NCBI GenBank assembly: GCA_963422745.1
Contig: OY730477.1
Span: 434,001 to 498,000, forward strand
Reading direction: 5' to 3'
DNA from: G963422745 sp963422745
Lineage (GTDB): Bacteria; Actinomycetota; Acidimicrobiia; Acidimicrobiales; Aldehydirespiratoraceae
DNA: 64,000 bases
Under the pieces are notes generated by a model. The model was not told where the DNA came from, did no database searches, and saw nothing but the letters and a program-made list of their open reading frames with translations. Both the position numbers and the translations under genes were made by a program. The first letter of the stretch is position 1. Every line of letters starts with the position of its first letter. This document shows, piece after piece, positions 44,239-53,484 of this stretch.

Positions 44239-45285
44239 TCAGGTCCGCCCCAACAAGGACGCGGTGCGTTCCATCAACTCCGGTGCTCGCTGGATGTCGC
44301 TCACCGCAAGCTGGAACTCGTCGATCCCGTTGTCCGCCAACAGACTGCGCAGCTCCACCTTGACCGTCGCAGACTCACCGATGATCGCAAAGTGGTGAAC
44401 CCAATCCACCTTCACGTGGCGCGCCGCAGCTGTTGGACCTCCATAGGCGAGTGCTTTGCGAATGGCCTGCTCGTCGGCATTGGTGAAGCCAATCCGGTCC
44501 CGGATCTCCGGCGGCGAATCCAACAATCGAAAGCTCAGGTCGGCTCGGGCGGACTCCAAGTCGCGTTCGTTGAGCACCGTTGTGGTGGAGTACACCACAT
44601 TCATCGTTGCAGTGTTGCGGCGTAAATCCGCGACAGTGGTCGCGATCGTGTCTTTGTGCACGTAGGAAAGATAGAACCCGTCGGCCACTCGGGCGGCGAG
44701 GTCAACCATGCGCGGCCCTCGCCCGGCCAGGATGATCTCAATGTTGGCGCGGCCATAGGACAACTTTGCGTTACGCAAACAGACGTGCTCACCGTCGAAA
44801 TCGATCATGTGAGCGGCGAAGAGTGCCCGTATGCATGCCACGGTTTCGGTGACGGTGCTGATCGGTGCATGTCGCTCGATGGTCATAGGGCCAAGGGTTA
44901 CTCCGCCACCTGCGCCCAAACCGAGAAATGCTCTTCCGCCTGAGAACTCGTCGAGGGTTGCAATCGCGGCGGCGGTGGCGGCGGGGTGGCGAACGTATGG
45001 GTTGGTGACACCAGGTCCGATCAGTACCCGTTCGGTTGCCGCTGCGATAGCCGCGAGCGTGACGTAGACGTCTCGTCCGGAAAGCCCTTCGTCGTAGACC
45101 CACACGCGACGACAGCCAAGCTTCTCAGCGAATACGGCCAACTCCACGATCTGCTCGACCGGAGCGCGTGGCATAAGGTTGACGCTCATCGTGACAGTGT
45201 TTGCGCCGTGCGATGCTCCAGTGAGCGACTCGCTGATTGCAGTGCCCGGTCCTGATGTGTCGGGTGCTTGTGCGGCCGGGCTCAT
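44239..45285 (-). CDS. Luciferase-like (LLM) flavin/F420 oxidoreductase
   Basis: A 348-residue TIM-barrel oxidoreductase. The core begins SVNLMPRAPVEQIVELA and contains GCRRVWVYDEGLSGRDVYVT, IGPGVTNPYVRHPA, GRAFLGLGAGG and ILAGRGPRMV, all typical of F420- or FMN-using LLM enzymes. It is clearly a paralogue of the protein at 60990-61943, sharing WVYDEGL and RDVYVTL. ATG 45285 couples with the upstream stop (ATGA) but adds 32 residues absent from the paralogue; ATG 45189 may be the real start. It probably oxidises or reduces the ring substrate of the operon. Confidence 0.9.
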   Translation of the reverse strand: MSPAAQAPDTSGPGTAISESLTGASHGANTVTMSVNLMPRAPVEQIVELAVFAEKLGCRRVWVYDEGLSGRDVYVTLAAIAAATERVLIGPGVTNPYVRHPAATAAAIATLDEFSGGRAFLGLGAGGGVTLGPMTIERHAPISTVTETVACIRALFAAHMIDFDGEHVCLRNAKLSYGRANIEIILAGRGPRMVDLAARVADGFYLSYVHKDTIATTVADLRRNTATMNVVYSTTTVLNERDLESARADLSFRLLDSPPEIRDRIGFTNADEQAIRKALAYGGPTAAARHVKVDWVHHFAIIGESATVKVELRSLLADNGIDEFQLAVSDIQRAPELMERTASLLGRT

Positions 45286-46964
45286 GGTTGGGGACTTTGG
45301 TCTGGTGATACAACTGCAGTAGTTGAAGCGCTACGAACCGGACACTGACTGCGCCCGGCGGGTGTTGTCGTCTGAACAGTCGCAAGCCCGGTGGTTGGTT
45401 TGGTACGGCTGCGATGGGATCGGCGCTTGCGAAACCCGCGATCACGCAGCACGGCATGAGCAGTGTTGCGACCGGATGCGCCGAAAATGCCCGCGCCGGG
45501 AAAGGTGGCGGCTCCCGTGAGGTAAAGGCCCCTGATAGGGGTGCGGTAGCGGGTGGTTTCGCGGGAGCGCCCCAACAATGCGGCCAGCGGCGAACCTGCA
45601 TACGACGGGGTGTGGCCTCGGTGCATTGAGAACTCGGCCTCGTAACGGTCCGGTGTCATGACCCGCCACTGCTGAAGGTCCAGCGAGTCTTTCTCGAGCA
45701 GTTCGGCCCACAACTCGATCCATCTTTCAGGTTCAGCTGAGCCGCCCCAGCCGCCCCGCAGCGCGTATGGTGTGAAAAGGGTCTCGAGGCTCAGCACGTG
45801 CTTGTCCGGCGGTGCCAGGCCCGGATCGAGCACTGTGGGCACATTCACCAAAAAGGTGGGCCGATCGGCCACCAGCCCCTGAACGCGCCGGGCATGGGCC
45901 TGAGCAAGGTCGTCAGGTGAGGGGGCTACGACGACGGTGGCACCGTAAAAGTCAACTCCAGGGTGCGCGGACTGCAGCGCTTCGAATCGTCGGTAGGTGG
46001 GGCACCGGCCGAGAACCGCATCAATCTTGCTCTCATATCCGTCGGTTACAGGCCGGGTCCTGTATCGCCGAACCAGGCGTCGGGCACGTGGAGGCACCTC
46101 GCCCAGCCAGTCCACGAATACCCGCTGAGCGTCGTAGGCGACGACAACGTTTCGGGCTGTGAGTTCAGCGCCGTCGCGAAGTCGTACACCGGTGACGCGC
46201 CCTGCGGTCGTAGTCACAGCACTTACCCGAGCGTCACAGCGCAGCTCACCTCCGGAGCGTTGAAAGCTCCTCGCCAAGGCGTCGGTGAGTGCGCCGCTTC
46301 CGCCCATCGGACGACCCGTGCGGATCAGATGTCGGGTCGCGTACAGTGCCGCGGCCAAACCGGTCCCGGCGGCATTGGGCGAAACACCCCACACGGTCGG
46401 TCCGGTCGCGGCGGCGGGCATTATCATCCGCCAGTCGTTGAAGTAGCCGCCGAGAACCGAGGTCATGCTTGCCCGGCTCCAACGCAGCAGCCGGGCAGCG
46501 CCGCGACCGCCACGTCGAATGACACCGGCGGTCAGCCCCGCTCCGGTGGCGTTGCTGCGGGCCATCTCGATGATCAGGCGAGCCACCGGGATGGCGTCAT
46601 GGATGTAACGGCGGTAGCCGTTGACCTCGCCGGGATAGGACTGTGCCAGCCCCTCAATCGTTTGGTCCACCGAGAAGAACTGAGACCAAGGCTCGCCGTC
46701 GTCGTGAAACAACGAAACGTATCCCGAGTCGGCTTCCAGGTAGCGCAGGCCGTGCGAAGCCAACTCAAGTTCATCGATCGCGGGCATAGCCCGGATCATC
46801 GTGTGGTCGCAGTTGCAGATGTTGAACCGGGCGCCGAACTCCTCCACGGTCGAAGCGCAGCCGCCCACGGCGGGCCGCGCCTCAACCAGGAGGGTGTCGA
46901 TCCCGGCTCGGGCCAGGTACGTCGCACAGATCAGGCCGTTGTGGCCCGCTCCGACGACGACCAC
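45282..46964 (-). CDS. FAD-dependent oxidoreductase of the phytoene-desaturase group
   Basis: A 560-residue flavoprotein. The dinucleotide motif VVVGAGHNGLICATYLARAG leads, and ARPAVGGCASTVEEF follows. The closing FAD motif is RGLYLTGAATFPGAGIFGASG near residue 490. This shape is shared by phytoene desaturases, amine oxidases and related enzymes that need not act on carotenoids. Inside a transporter-led catabolic operon it is more likely to dehydrogenate the imported compound or its product. GTG 46964 begins 20 bases after the upstream stop. The last 60 residues are basic and low in complexity. Confidence 0.85.
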   Translation of the reverse strand: MVVVGAGHNGLICATYLARAGIDTLLVEARPAVGGCASTVEEFGARFNICNCDHTMIRAMPAIDELELASHGLRYLEADSGYVSLFHDDGEPWSQFFSVDQTIEGLAQSYPGEVNGYRRYIHDAIPVARLIIEMARSNATGAGLTAGVIRRGGRGAARLLRWSRASMTSVLGGYFNDWRMIMPAAATGPTVWGVSPNAAGTGLAAALYATRHLIRTGRPMGGSGALTDALARSFQRSGGELRCDARVSAVTTTAGRVTGVRLRDGAELTARNVVVAYDAQRVFVDWLGEVPPRARRLVRRYRTRPVTDGYESKIDAVLGRCPTYRRFEALQSAHPGVDFYGATVVVAPSPDDLAQAHARRVQGLVADRPTFLVNVPTVLDPGLAPPDKHVLSLETLFTPYALRGGWGGSAEPERWIELWAELLEKDSLDLQQWRVMTPDRYEAEFSMHRGHTPSYAGSPLAALLGRSRETTRYRTPIRGLYLTGAATFPGAGIFGASGRNTAHAVLRDRGFRKRRSHRSRTKPTTGLATVQTTTPAGRSQCPVRSASTTAVVSPDQSPQP

Positions 46965-46984
46965 ATCGGCCGTTTGTCGCGCTA

Positions 46985-48166
46985 TCAGAATCCGATCGAG
47001 GTGTCGATGAACTCGTTGGTCATGATGTCCTCTGGACTGTACTGGCCCTCCTCAAGGAGGTCGGCCGCGATCAACTGGTCAAGAACGCGCTGGATGCGTG
47101 CCGGATCCATATTGCCCACGGTGTTGTCGGGTCCGTTGCCAGCGAGGCCGAGTTCGAGCTGGGTCTTAACTGAGAAGTCGGCGATCCCTTCGTCGTACAC
47201 CCAAAAGGAGTCGTATTGGGTGACCGCGTTGATGATCATCGCGTTCGTCCGGTCCGGGTCGTTATAGAAATCGACGGTGGCCTGTTGCACCACCGGCACG
47301 AACCACTCCAGACAGGGTCTCAGATTTTCCAGGTCATCTTCGCGAACGGCGAGCGCCTGACTGTAGATCTCGAAGCCTGCGTCGTTGAGCAAGGCAATCT
47401 TGACGGGTTTGCCCCACTCTTCGAAGACGTTTTCGTAGTTGTACGGCTCGGCCGAGGCGAAGCCCTGCTGGGCGATCTTGCCGCCATCGGCAATGAACCG
47501 AACGGGCGATCCGTCATAATTTGGATCGAGTTGGTCCGGGTTGAGGGTGCCGTTGGCCACGAATACGTCCGCGTAGGTCTGACCGGCGAAGACGTTGATG
47601 GTTATGTTCTGCTCGCCCAGATCGGCAATGGTTTCGACATCAGGGTAGGTCTCGGGATCCCACATGATCATTTGTGGGTTCTTCTCCAGAGGTGCCATGA
47701 CCGCAACGGTCGGGGTGTCGTCACGCAACAGGAAGCCTTCGTCGGTGGACACGTAGCCGAAATGGATCGCGTCGTCGGAGTAGAGCTCAGCTGGTGGTGA
47801 CTTGAAGCCGATGGCGGGACCTCCGGTACGGACCTCAATCTGCAGGCCAGTGTCCTGACCGCTAGCCACCAGGCTGCCGCTAACAGTTTGTGCACTGGTG
47901 TCCACGACGTAGTCATCGCCGATCATGTTGTACATGGCACCGTGCTCGGATTCTGGGAACCAATCCGTCTGAATTACGATCTTCGACGGGCAGGTCTCGG
48001 CTCCGCTCGGCGCTTGCGTTGCCGGTGGATCCGTTGCGGGTGGATCTGTTGCTGGTGGATCTGTTGGCGGCGGCGGTTCGGCGGCGTCGTCATCGCCGCA
48101 GGCAGCCGCGATCATGGCCAAGGTCAACAGCAAGGCTGCTGGCAGAAGCCATCTTGATTTGGTCAT
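46985..48166 (-). CDS. ABC importer substrate-binding lipoprotein (NMT1/THI5-like)
   Basis: A 393-residue lipoprotein with lipobox AMIAAAC (Cys23), then a repeated PPATDP linker and a periplasmic-binding fold. IVIQTDWFPESEHGAMYNMI opens the fold, as in the NMT1/SsuA/TauA group, whose members bind pyrimidine precursors, sulfonates or other small organics. The insertion TVAVMAPLEKNPQMIMWDP is typical. It sits 81 bases after the permease gene of the same importer and first among the metabolic genes. Its ligand is likely the substrate of the downstream enzymes. Confidence 0.85.
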   Translation of the reverse strand: MTKSRWLLPAALLLTLAMIAAACGDDDAAEPPPPTDPPATDPPATDPPATQAPSGAETCPSKIVIQTDWFPESEHGAMYNMIGDDYVVDTSAQTVSGSLVASGQDTGLQIEVRTGGPAIGFKSPPAELYSDDAIHFGYVSTDEGFLLRDDTPTVAVMAPLEKNPQMIMWDPETYPDVETIADLGEQNITINVFAGQTYADVFVANGTLNPDQLDPNYDGSPVRFIADGGKIAQQGFASAEPYNYENVFEEWGKPVKIALLNDAGFEIYSQALAVREDDLENLRPCLEWFVPVVQQATVDFYNDPDRTNAMIINAVTQYDSFWVYDEGIADFSVKTQLELGLAGNGPDNTVGNMDPARIQRVLDQLIAADLLEEGQYSPEDIMTNEFIDTSIGF

Positions 48167-48247
48167 GTTTATTCCCTCCTGGGATTTTTCTGGTTTATTG
48201 AAATTCCTGGGCTATCGATTCCACCGGGGATTGGTTCCGGGGATTGG

Positions 48248-49102
48248 TTATGGAACACCGTCAAGGTCGGCCCACTTACCGACGACTCGATTCTGGAGCC
48301 AACCGAAGAACCCGAAGACGCCTACGCCGAGAGCGGACGACAGGATCACGGCCATCAGCAGATTCTCACCCTCCAAGAAGTTGGCGTATCTCTTGATGAG
48401 CTGGCCGATGCCTCTCTCGCCTCGGCCGAAAAAAAAGTCGCCGACGATCGCACCGATCACCGACAGGCCTGCCGAGATCCGAAAACCGGCGAAGATCGCA
48501 GGCAATGCGTTGGGGAGCATCAACTTGCGCAAACGCGTGACCCGGCTCGCGTGGTGCAAGGTGAACAGGTCGTGCATCTCTTTGGGCACGGACTGAAGGC
48601 CGAACAAGGTGTTCACGATCACCGGGAACAGCGAGATGATCACGCAGACGATGACTCTTGCCTGGAAAGCGAACCCGAACCAGAAGCCGACGAGCGGAAC
48701 AATGGCCAGGATGGGTATGGCTTGAACCGTTACTGCATAGGGGAAAACCGCTCGTTCAATGAGCTTGGACTGGCTCATCAGTGTGGCCAGTACCAACCCG
48801 ATGACGATCGCAATGAAGAGTCCGACGAATGCAACCTTGGTTGAAGACCAAAGACCCGAGAAGATTTCGTTTCGGTTCTCGGTGTTGAGGAAGCCGACCT
48901 TCAACACCGAGTGTGGCGCCTCAAGCAGAAACCGGCGGTCCTCGCGCAACACCACGTAGGTGATGCAGTACCAACCGGCCACAATGGCGGAACCCAGAAG
49001 CAAAGGCGGCCCGACCCTCAGGGCCCCCCTTCCAAGATGCTTGCCGAACCTGTGAGCTGACCGGGGCCTTGGGGTGGTGGCCTGTTCGACGGGTACGGTC
49101 AT
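48248..49102 (-). CDS. ABC importer permease
   Basis: A 284-residue permease with six or more helices. The cytoplasmic coupling loop LTLHHASRVTRLRKLMLPNALPAIFAGFRISAG corresponds to the EAA-type motif of SsuC/ThiX-like permeases. It overlaps the ATPase gene by ATGA (49099-49102) and precedes the binding protein. About 35 basic N-terminal residues come before the first helix. Confidence 0.9.
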   Translation of the reverse strand: MTVPVEQATTPRPRSAHRFGKHLGRGALRVGPPLLLGSAIVAGWYCITYVVLREDRRFLLEAPHSVLKVGFLNTENRNEIFSGLWSSTKVAFVGLFIAIVIGLVLATLMSQSKLIERAVFPYAVTVQAIPILAIVPLVGFWFGFAFQARVIVCVIISLFPVIVNTLFGLQSVPKEMHDLFTLHHASRVTRLRKLMLPNALPAIFAGFRISAGLSVIGAIVGDFFFGRGERGIGQLIKRYANFLEGENLLMAVILSSALGVGVFGFFGWLQNRVVGKWADLDGVP

Positions 49103-49875
49103 CGGCTGGCCCCGCGAAGCGTATGGGAGATCTCGCTGGCGAGCCGTGTGAACACGGGATCGAATCGTTGTTCTGGTCGGCGCGGGAAAGCAAACGGGAT
49201 GTCCCAGCCAGCGACGAGTCGTCCGGGCCTCGCCGACATCACATGTACTCTAGTTGACATGAACACAGCCTCTGAGATCGAGTGGGTGATAAACAATCCG
49301 GCGAATCCCTTGGCCTGAAAGAGTTTCTGTGTTTCGTCGTTTAGGTGTTCGCGGGTGATCTCATCGACTGCGCCAAAAGGCTCGTCGAATAAGAAAACCG
49401 GTGGTTCAAGGGTCAGGGTCCGAGCCAGCGACGCGCGCATCTTCATGCCACCCGACAACGACTTGGGATAGTGCCGCTCGAAGCCGTTGAGGCCCACTAA
49501 CTCGATCGCATCGGCGGCTAGTCGGGCTCTTTCGGACTTGGGGACTCCGTGCAGTTCGGCGAACAACTCGACGTTGTCGTTGACGGTTCGCCACGGCAAC
49601 AGGGTGGCATCCTGAAAGACGTAGCCGAGCCGGTCGCGGTCAACGTCAACCTGACCCGAGGTTTGCTTCAGCAGGCCCGAGGCGATCTTCAACAATGTGG
49701 ACTTGCCACAACCGGACGGCCCGACGACGGTGACGAACTCCCCCTGGTTGATCTCAAGGTCGATGCCGTCCAATGCGGTGGTGCCGTCGGGGAAAACCAT
49801 GCCGATGCCACGAAACGACAGCGCAACCGACGAGCCGACCCGGCCGGAGGGAGAGATCAATGCGGGGTCGTTCAT
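49099..49875 (-). CDS. ABC importer ATPase
   Basis: A 258-residue ATPase of the nitrate/sulfonate/taurine/pyrimidine type. Walker A is VGPSGCGKST, the Q-loop is VFQDATLLPW, the signature is SLSGGMKMR and Walker B is VFLFDEPFGAVDE, followed by ITHSISEAV with the switch His. It is the first gene of the minus-strand operon, so the promoter should lie in 49876-50161, the region shared with the divergent LLM gene and containing two 33 bp repeats. Confidence 0.94.
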   Translation of the reverse strand: MNDPALISPSGRVGSSVALSFRGIGMVFPDGTTALDGIDLEINQGEFVTVVGPSGCGKSTLLKIASGLLKQTSGQVDVDRDRLGYVFQDATLLPWRTVNDNVELFAELHGVPKSERARLAADAIELVGLNGFERHYPKSLSGGMKMRASLARTLTLEPPVFLFDEPFGAVDEITREHLNDETQKLFQAKGFAGLFITHSISEAVFMSTRVHVMSARPGRLVAGWDIPFAFPRRPEQRFDPVFTRLASEISHTLRGASR

Positions 49876-49996
49876 GTGGCGATTCCCGATCTGTGAAAAT
49901 TCACGTTAAGCACTTTAGTCATCTCCACCAGAGCCATTCCCTTTTGCCGCTCATCGCCGAGTTCGCCTTGCATGCCGACGTGTCGGAGGGTTCTGC

Positions 49997-50094
49997 TCGA
50001 AACGGCCCCTGATGTGGTGCGTGATGGGGGGTGAGCAAGACCTCACCACAGCCCGTCAAGGTCGAAACGGACCCTGATGTGGTGCGTGATGGGG
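49997..50094. promoter_or_regulatory. Two 33 bp direct repeats between divergent operons
   Basis: Blocks 49997-50029 and 50062-50094 both read TCGAAACGGxCCCTGATGTG and continue GTGCGTGATGGGG, with one difference; their starts are 65 bases apart. They occupy the only intergenic space between the ABC operon and the divergent LLM gene. They could be operators, or one more case of the local duplications common in this window. Confidence 0.5.
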
Positions 50095-50148
50095 TTTGAC
50101 TGCATCCCGCTTGGTTCACACAGCCATGGGCCGGTTTTGCCAGCCGGG

Positions 50149-50154
50149 TAGTAT
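50149..50154 (+). promoter_or_regulatory. Probable -10 element of a leaderless mRNA
   Basis: TAGTAT fits the actinobacterial TANNNT -10 and lies 7 bases before ATG 50162. Transcription starting at the A of ATG would give a leaderless message. The GAGGA abutting the ATG is too close to be a working ribosome site. No good -35 is visible. Confidence 0.4.
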
Positions 50155-50161
50155 CTGAGGA

Positions 50162-51313
50162 ATGCGGGTAGGTGCGTTTTTGTTCGGCGGCGTCGAAATG
50201 TCTGATGCCGGAGCGGGTCCACCGGCTGCCACCGATCGCCGTTTCGACAACGCCTCCATGTGGCAGGCCACCGAGCGAATCATCGATATGGGTGTTGTGG
50301 CGGAAAGAGCTGGCTTCGATTCCTACTGGCTGACCGAACACCACTTTCAATACGAGGGCTATGAGGTGGTGCCGAACGGGATCCTGATCGGGGCGGTCTT
50401 GGCGGAACGCACCTCAACGCTGCGGATCGGCATGGCGTTCAACATCGTCCCGCAATGGCATCCACTAAGACTCGCCGAGGACTTTGCCACCTTGCACAAC
50501 CTTTCGGATGGTCGCGCCATCCTTGGCGTCGGTCGAGGCACGGTACCGCGTGAGTCTGAAGTCTTGGGTTCAAGAATCGGCAGCTTCGATAACCCGGACC
50601 AAAAATCTGCCGACGACTTCAACCGTCGGCAGTTTGATGAGGCGATGGATGTCATCACCGCTGCATTAGACAACAAGTCGTTTTCCTACCACGGCGATGT
50701 CTACCGCTTCCCACCGCCGGGAATCCCCGACCGTGGTGGATTCGTTGAAGAGATCACCCTTGTGCCCCGCCCGTTGTATCCCTATGAGATCTGGCAGGCG
50801 ATCACGTCACCGCCGAGCCTTGAGGCGGTACCGGTGAGAGGCTGGGGCGGCGTTTTCTGGAACAACCATCATGCTTTCGTGAAGCGGCGCTGGGAGCGCT
50901 TCGCGGAGGTTTATGAGGTCAATCACGGGCGTGAACTTGAACGGGGCGAGCACCGTCAACTCGTGCTGTCCGTGCGGGTAGCCGACACCCGAGAACAGGC
51001 AATCGAATCGGTGCGCGCCGGGCACGATGAATTCTGGAAGTTCCTCGGCCCCTACGGATGGAGTAAGGGCTACATGGGCCCTGACGGCGGACCGGCCCCG
51101 CAGGGGCTGATCCCGACACTGCAGGAGTCCTTCGACAACCGGACCTGGGTTGTCGGGTCCCCCGACGACGTGGCCGAAGAGATCGCCTGGTACGACGAAC
51201 TGCTCGGACTCGAGAACCTGTTGCTGTTTCCGGCGATGCCTGGCGATCCTTACAGCTTGATCTCCGAACAGCTTTACCGTTTGGGCGAAGAGGTGTTACC
51301 GGCGCTTCGCTGA
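50162..51313 (+). CDS. Luciferase-like (LLM) monooxygenase-type protein
   Basis: A 383-residue bacterial-luciferase-like protein with SYWLTEHHFQYEGYE, RIGMAFNIVPQWHPLRLAEDF, GRAILGVGRGT and FWNNHHAFVKRRW. It belongs to the FMN-dependent monooxygenase branch and is not closely similar to the two F420-like LLM proteins at 44239 and 60990. It is divergent from the ABC operon and followed by a flavodoxin-fold reductase that could supply reduced flavin. A ring-oxidising or ring-opening role is inferred from context only. Confidence 0.88.
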   Translation: MRVGAFLFGGVEMSDAGAGPPAATDRRFDNASMWQATERIIDMGVVAERAGFDSYWLTEHHFQYEGYEVVPNGILIGAVLAERTSTLRIGMAFNIVPQWHPLRLAEDFATLHNLSDGRAILGVGRGTVPRESEVLGSRIGSFDNPDQKSADDFNRRQFDEAMDVITAALDNKSFSYHGDVYRFPPPGIPDRGGFVEEITLVPRPLYPYEIWQAITSPPSLEAVPVRGWGGVFWNNHHAFVKRRWERFAEVYEVNHGRELERGEHRQLVLSVRVADTREQAIESVRAGHDEFWKFLGPYGWSKGYMGPDGGPAPQGLIPTLQESFDNRTWVVGSPDDVAEEIAWYDELLGLENLLLFPAMPGDPYSLISEQLYRLGEEVLPALR

Positions 51314-51428
51314 TCTGAGCACTGCCTGGTCAACGGCAGGTCCCGGGCTAAGACACCCTTCTGGGGAAGAAACCCTTTGACGGGCCGCGCCCGAACTCGC
51401 CGGGCAGGCGTTGCTACCGTTTGTGGGT

Positions 51429-51980
51429 GTGAAGACCTTGGTTGTGCAGGCCCATCCCAGTGCCGACTGCTACAACACGGCGCTACTTGAAGCGGCCTTG
51501 GCTGGCCTTCGCAGCAAAACGGACACAGTCGAAGTCGTGCGGTTATGTCAGGGTGCGACAGTTGACCCGGGAAGTCTCGCAACTACGGAGCATCTGGTTG
51601 TGGTGTACCCGACCTGGTGGGGAGCCATGCCAGCGGTAATGCTGCACTGGCTGCAGACGAGCCTGGGCAGCTACGTTGATGTTGGCGGCGCAGGCTCAGA
51701 TCGCGGCGACGCAACCCAGCTCCGTGGCGGTGGCGAACACATGAGGTCGCCGCTGGGGTCGGTTCGGCGGTTATCGGTGATCACATCGCACGGGTCGAGC
51801 CGGAGGGTGAACATCGTGCAGGGTGAGCCGGGGCTGTGTTTGTGGCGCAAGACGGTCCTGCCGCTGTGCGCGCCCGGAGCCGTCCTTCACTGGGAGGCGC
51901 TGTATGGGATTGACCGGCTCGCCGAGCGCCGACGGAGATCGTTTCTGGATCGTGTGACCAAGCTGTTTGCCGCCGTCTGA
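51429..51980 (+). CDS. Flavodoxin-fold NAD(P)H oxidoreductase
   Basis: A 183-residue protein opening VKTLVVQAHPSADCYNTALLEAAL (GTG start) with the family segment LVVVYPTWWGAMPAVMLHWLQ, typical of quinone or FMN reductases with a flavodoxin fold. The WWG motif is intact, whereas the following GW-x-DRV-x3-G is altered. It follows the LLM monooxygenase by about 115 bases and may deliver electrons to it. The stop region is duplicated: CTGAGCCGACTACAGCG is followed by CTGAGCCGACTAAAGCG. Confidence 0.75.
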   Translation: MKTLVVQAHPSADCYNTALLEAALAGLRSKTDTVEVVRLCQGATVDPGSLATTEHLVVVYPTWWGAMPAVMLHWLQTSLGSYVDVGGAGSDRGDATQLRGGGEHMRSPLGSVRRLSVITSHGSSRRVNIVQGEPGLCLWRKTVLPLCAPGAVLHWEALYGIDRLAERRRRSFLDRVTKLFAAV

Positions 51981-52131
51981 GCCGACTACAGCGCTGAGCC
52001 GACTAAAGCGCTGATCTTCGCGGATGTTGTCAAGGGCGGATGCTGTCAAGTCTCCAGCTTAGAAGTGGCCTTGAGGCTAGCTAGGCGTCGGTGGGGGCCT
52101 TGCGTCGCGGTGGTCATGGCCTGGTGTGATC

Positions 52132-52689
52132 TCACCAGCGCCGTAGCTTGCGCACGATCGGTCGGCGGTATGTGCTGTCGCAGCGGAGCCGAATATGGGT
52201 ACGTCGCACGAAACGATGACAGTTCAAGCCCATGGTTCTGAGCAGTGTGCGTCTGGGGAGATCGCGGTGCAGTCGGGTTTGCCAAGCCGAATGCGGGGTC
52301 GTCGTGATCATCCCGATCCGAACAATGTTGGTCATCCCCCGAGCGACACGACCCTTGTGGTTGAACACGAACGCCACCCCGGGGACCAGCACCCGTTCGA
52401 GCCATCCCTTGAGCACAGCTGGCACCATGAACAATTCGGTCCGGTGGCAGAACAACAGAGCATCCGAGGCCCGCACCGCCGCCGCGGCCGTACGTGCTTC
52501 GTTGCTGATCAACGGCTCGCAACCATGGTAGGCAACCCATTCGTCTTCGGACATGAATGCAGAGAACTCATCGGTGAGCCGAAGATGTTTCACGCTGTGA
52601 CCACCAGCGACCAACGTCTCGGTCGCCACGTCAACAACATCACGGTCGGGATCGTCGGGTGTGTAAGCGTCGATCAACAAGACCCGCAT
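52132..52689 (-). CDS. Second flavodoxin-fold NAD(P)H oxidoreductase
   Basis: A 185-residue protein related to the one at 51429 but convergent with it. VLLIDAYTPDDPDRDVVDVA opens the fold, and LLFCHRTELFMVPAVLKGWLERVLVPGVAF is the classical flavin-binding and dimer motif, with CHRTELF replacing YPTWWG. The C-terminus is very basic. The altered motif suggests a different acceptor or weaker flavin binding. The 300 bases to its right (52690-52989) hold no recognised gene. Confidence 0.72.
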   Translation of the reverse strand: MRVLLIDAYTPDDPDRDVVDVATETLVAGGHSVKHLRLTDEFSAFMSEDEWVAYHGCEPLISNEARTAAAAVRASDALLFCHRTELFMVPAVLKGWLERVLVPGVAFVFNHKGRVARGMTNIVRIGMITTTPHSAWQTRLHRDLPRRTLLRTMGLNCHRFVRRTHIRLRCDSTYRRPIVRKLRRW

Positions 52690-52989
52690 CCCCAGCGAGC
52701 ATACGAGCCGAACAGTTGACCTGCCGGATCGTGTATATCAAGCGAGACAAGCACCCAATGTGAAGAACGGGCTGCGGGAACGTCCCCGGATGAGTCGAGT
52801 GATTTACCAGCGGAGTTCGGCGCTGATGCCCCAATGACCAACACTCATCGACCTGTTCCAGCAGTCTTGAAAGGACCTGGTCGAAGCCGATTCGTTGCTG
52901 GAATGGCTGCGTGATTGCATCTGGCCCGCGACGATCCCCACCAGACTCGAAAATATCAGTCTCGCGGCTGGCAAAGAGCCCTGGTTGGG

Positions 52990-53415
52990 TCAGGTCGCGG
53001 CAATGACGGCGACCTCAATCAGCCACTCGGGTCGTGCCAGTTCTGCCACCACCACCAGTGTGGAGGCAGCCAATGCAGGCCCGATGATCATGTCACGCAC
53101 CGCCATCGCGGTCGGCAGGTCCTGACCGGGGGTGACATAGGTAGTGATCGAAACCACATCAGCGAAGGTCATCTCGGCTTCGGCCAAGATCGCTGCGATG
53201 TTGCTCCACACTACCTCCGCCTGAGCTACCAACTCGGACGGAACAGTGCCGTCGGCGTCGATTGGCACGACCCCGGAAGTGTGCAGCCAGCGCCGTGCAC
53301 CCTCGCTGAGCCGGGCATGTGCGTAACGAGCAGCCGGGGCTGCAATCGTGGCGGGCATGACCGTGGTGTGGTGTGCGATCATCGCGTCGACCCTAAACCG
53401 CGGGACACGGTACAT
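52990..53415 (-). CDS. RidA/YjgF-family protein
   Basis: A 141-residue trimer-type protein. YAHARLSEGARRWLHTSGVVPID opens the barrel; QAEVVWSNIAAILAEAEM and VVSITTYVT follow. The terminal segment LARPEWLIEVAVIAAT lies where active members have an Arg near the end of the barrel. RidA proteins hydrolyse reactive enamines or imines, as RutC does in pyrimidine breakdown. ATG 53382 is an alternative start. It is divergent from the molybdenum hydroxylase operon and shares a palindromic control region with it. Confidence 0.85.
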   Translation of the reverse strand: MYRVPRFRVDAMIAHHTTVMPATIAAPAARYAHARLSEGARRWLHTSGVVPIDADGTVPSELVAQAEVVWSNIAAILAEAEMTFADVVSITTYVTPGQDLPTAMAVRDMIIGPALAASTLVVVAELARPEWLIEVAVIAAT

Positions 53416-53445
53416 CCCACACCGGCGACCTCGGTTAGGTTGAAC

Positions 53446-53484
53446 GTTGATCCGTGATCAACTGCCCGGCGATCCGAGATCAAC
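53446..53484. promoter_or_regulatory. Palindromic operator candidate between ridA-like and xdh genes
   Basis: GTTGATC at 53446-53452, a CGT spacer and GATCAAC at 53456-53462 form a perfect palindrome of 7-base arms. A second copy of its right part, GATCCGAGATCAAC, lies at 53471-53484, exactly 22 bases on, about two helical turns. A related GGTTGATAGG is at 53508-53515. This fits a dimeric regulator binding both promoters; the regulator gene is not in the window. Confidence 0.55.
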
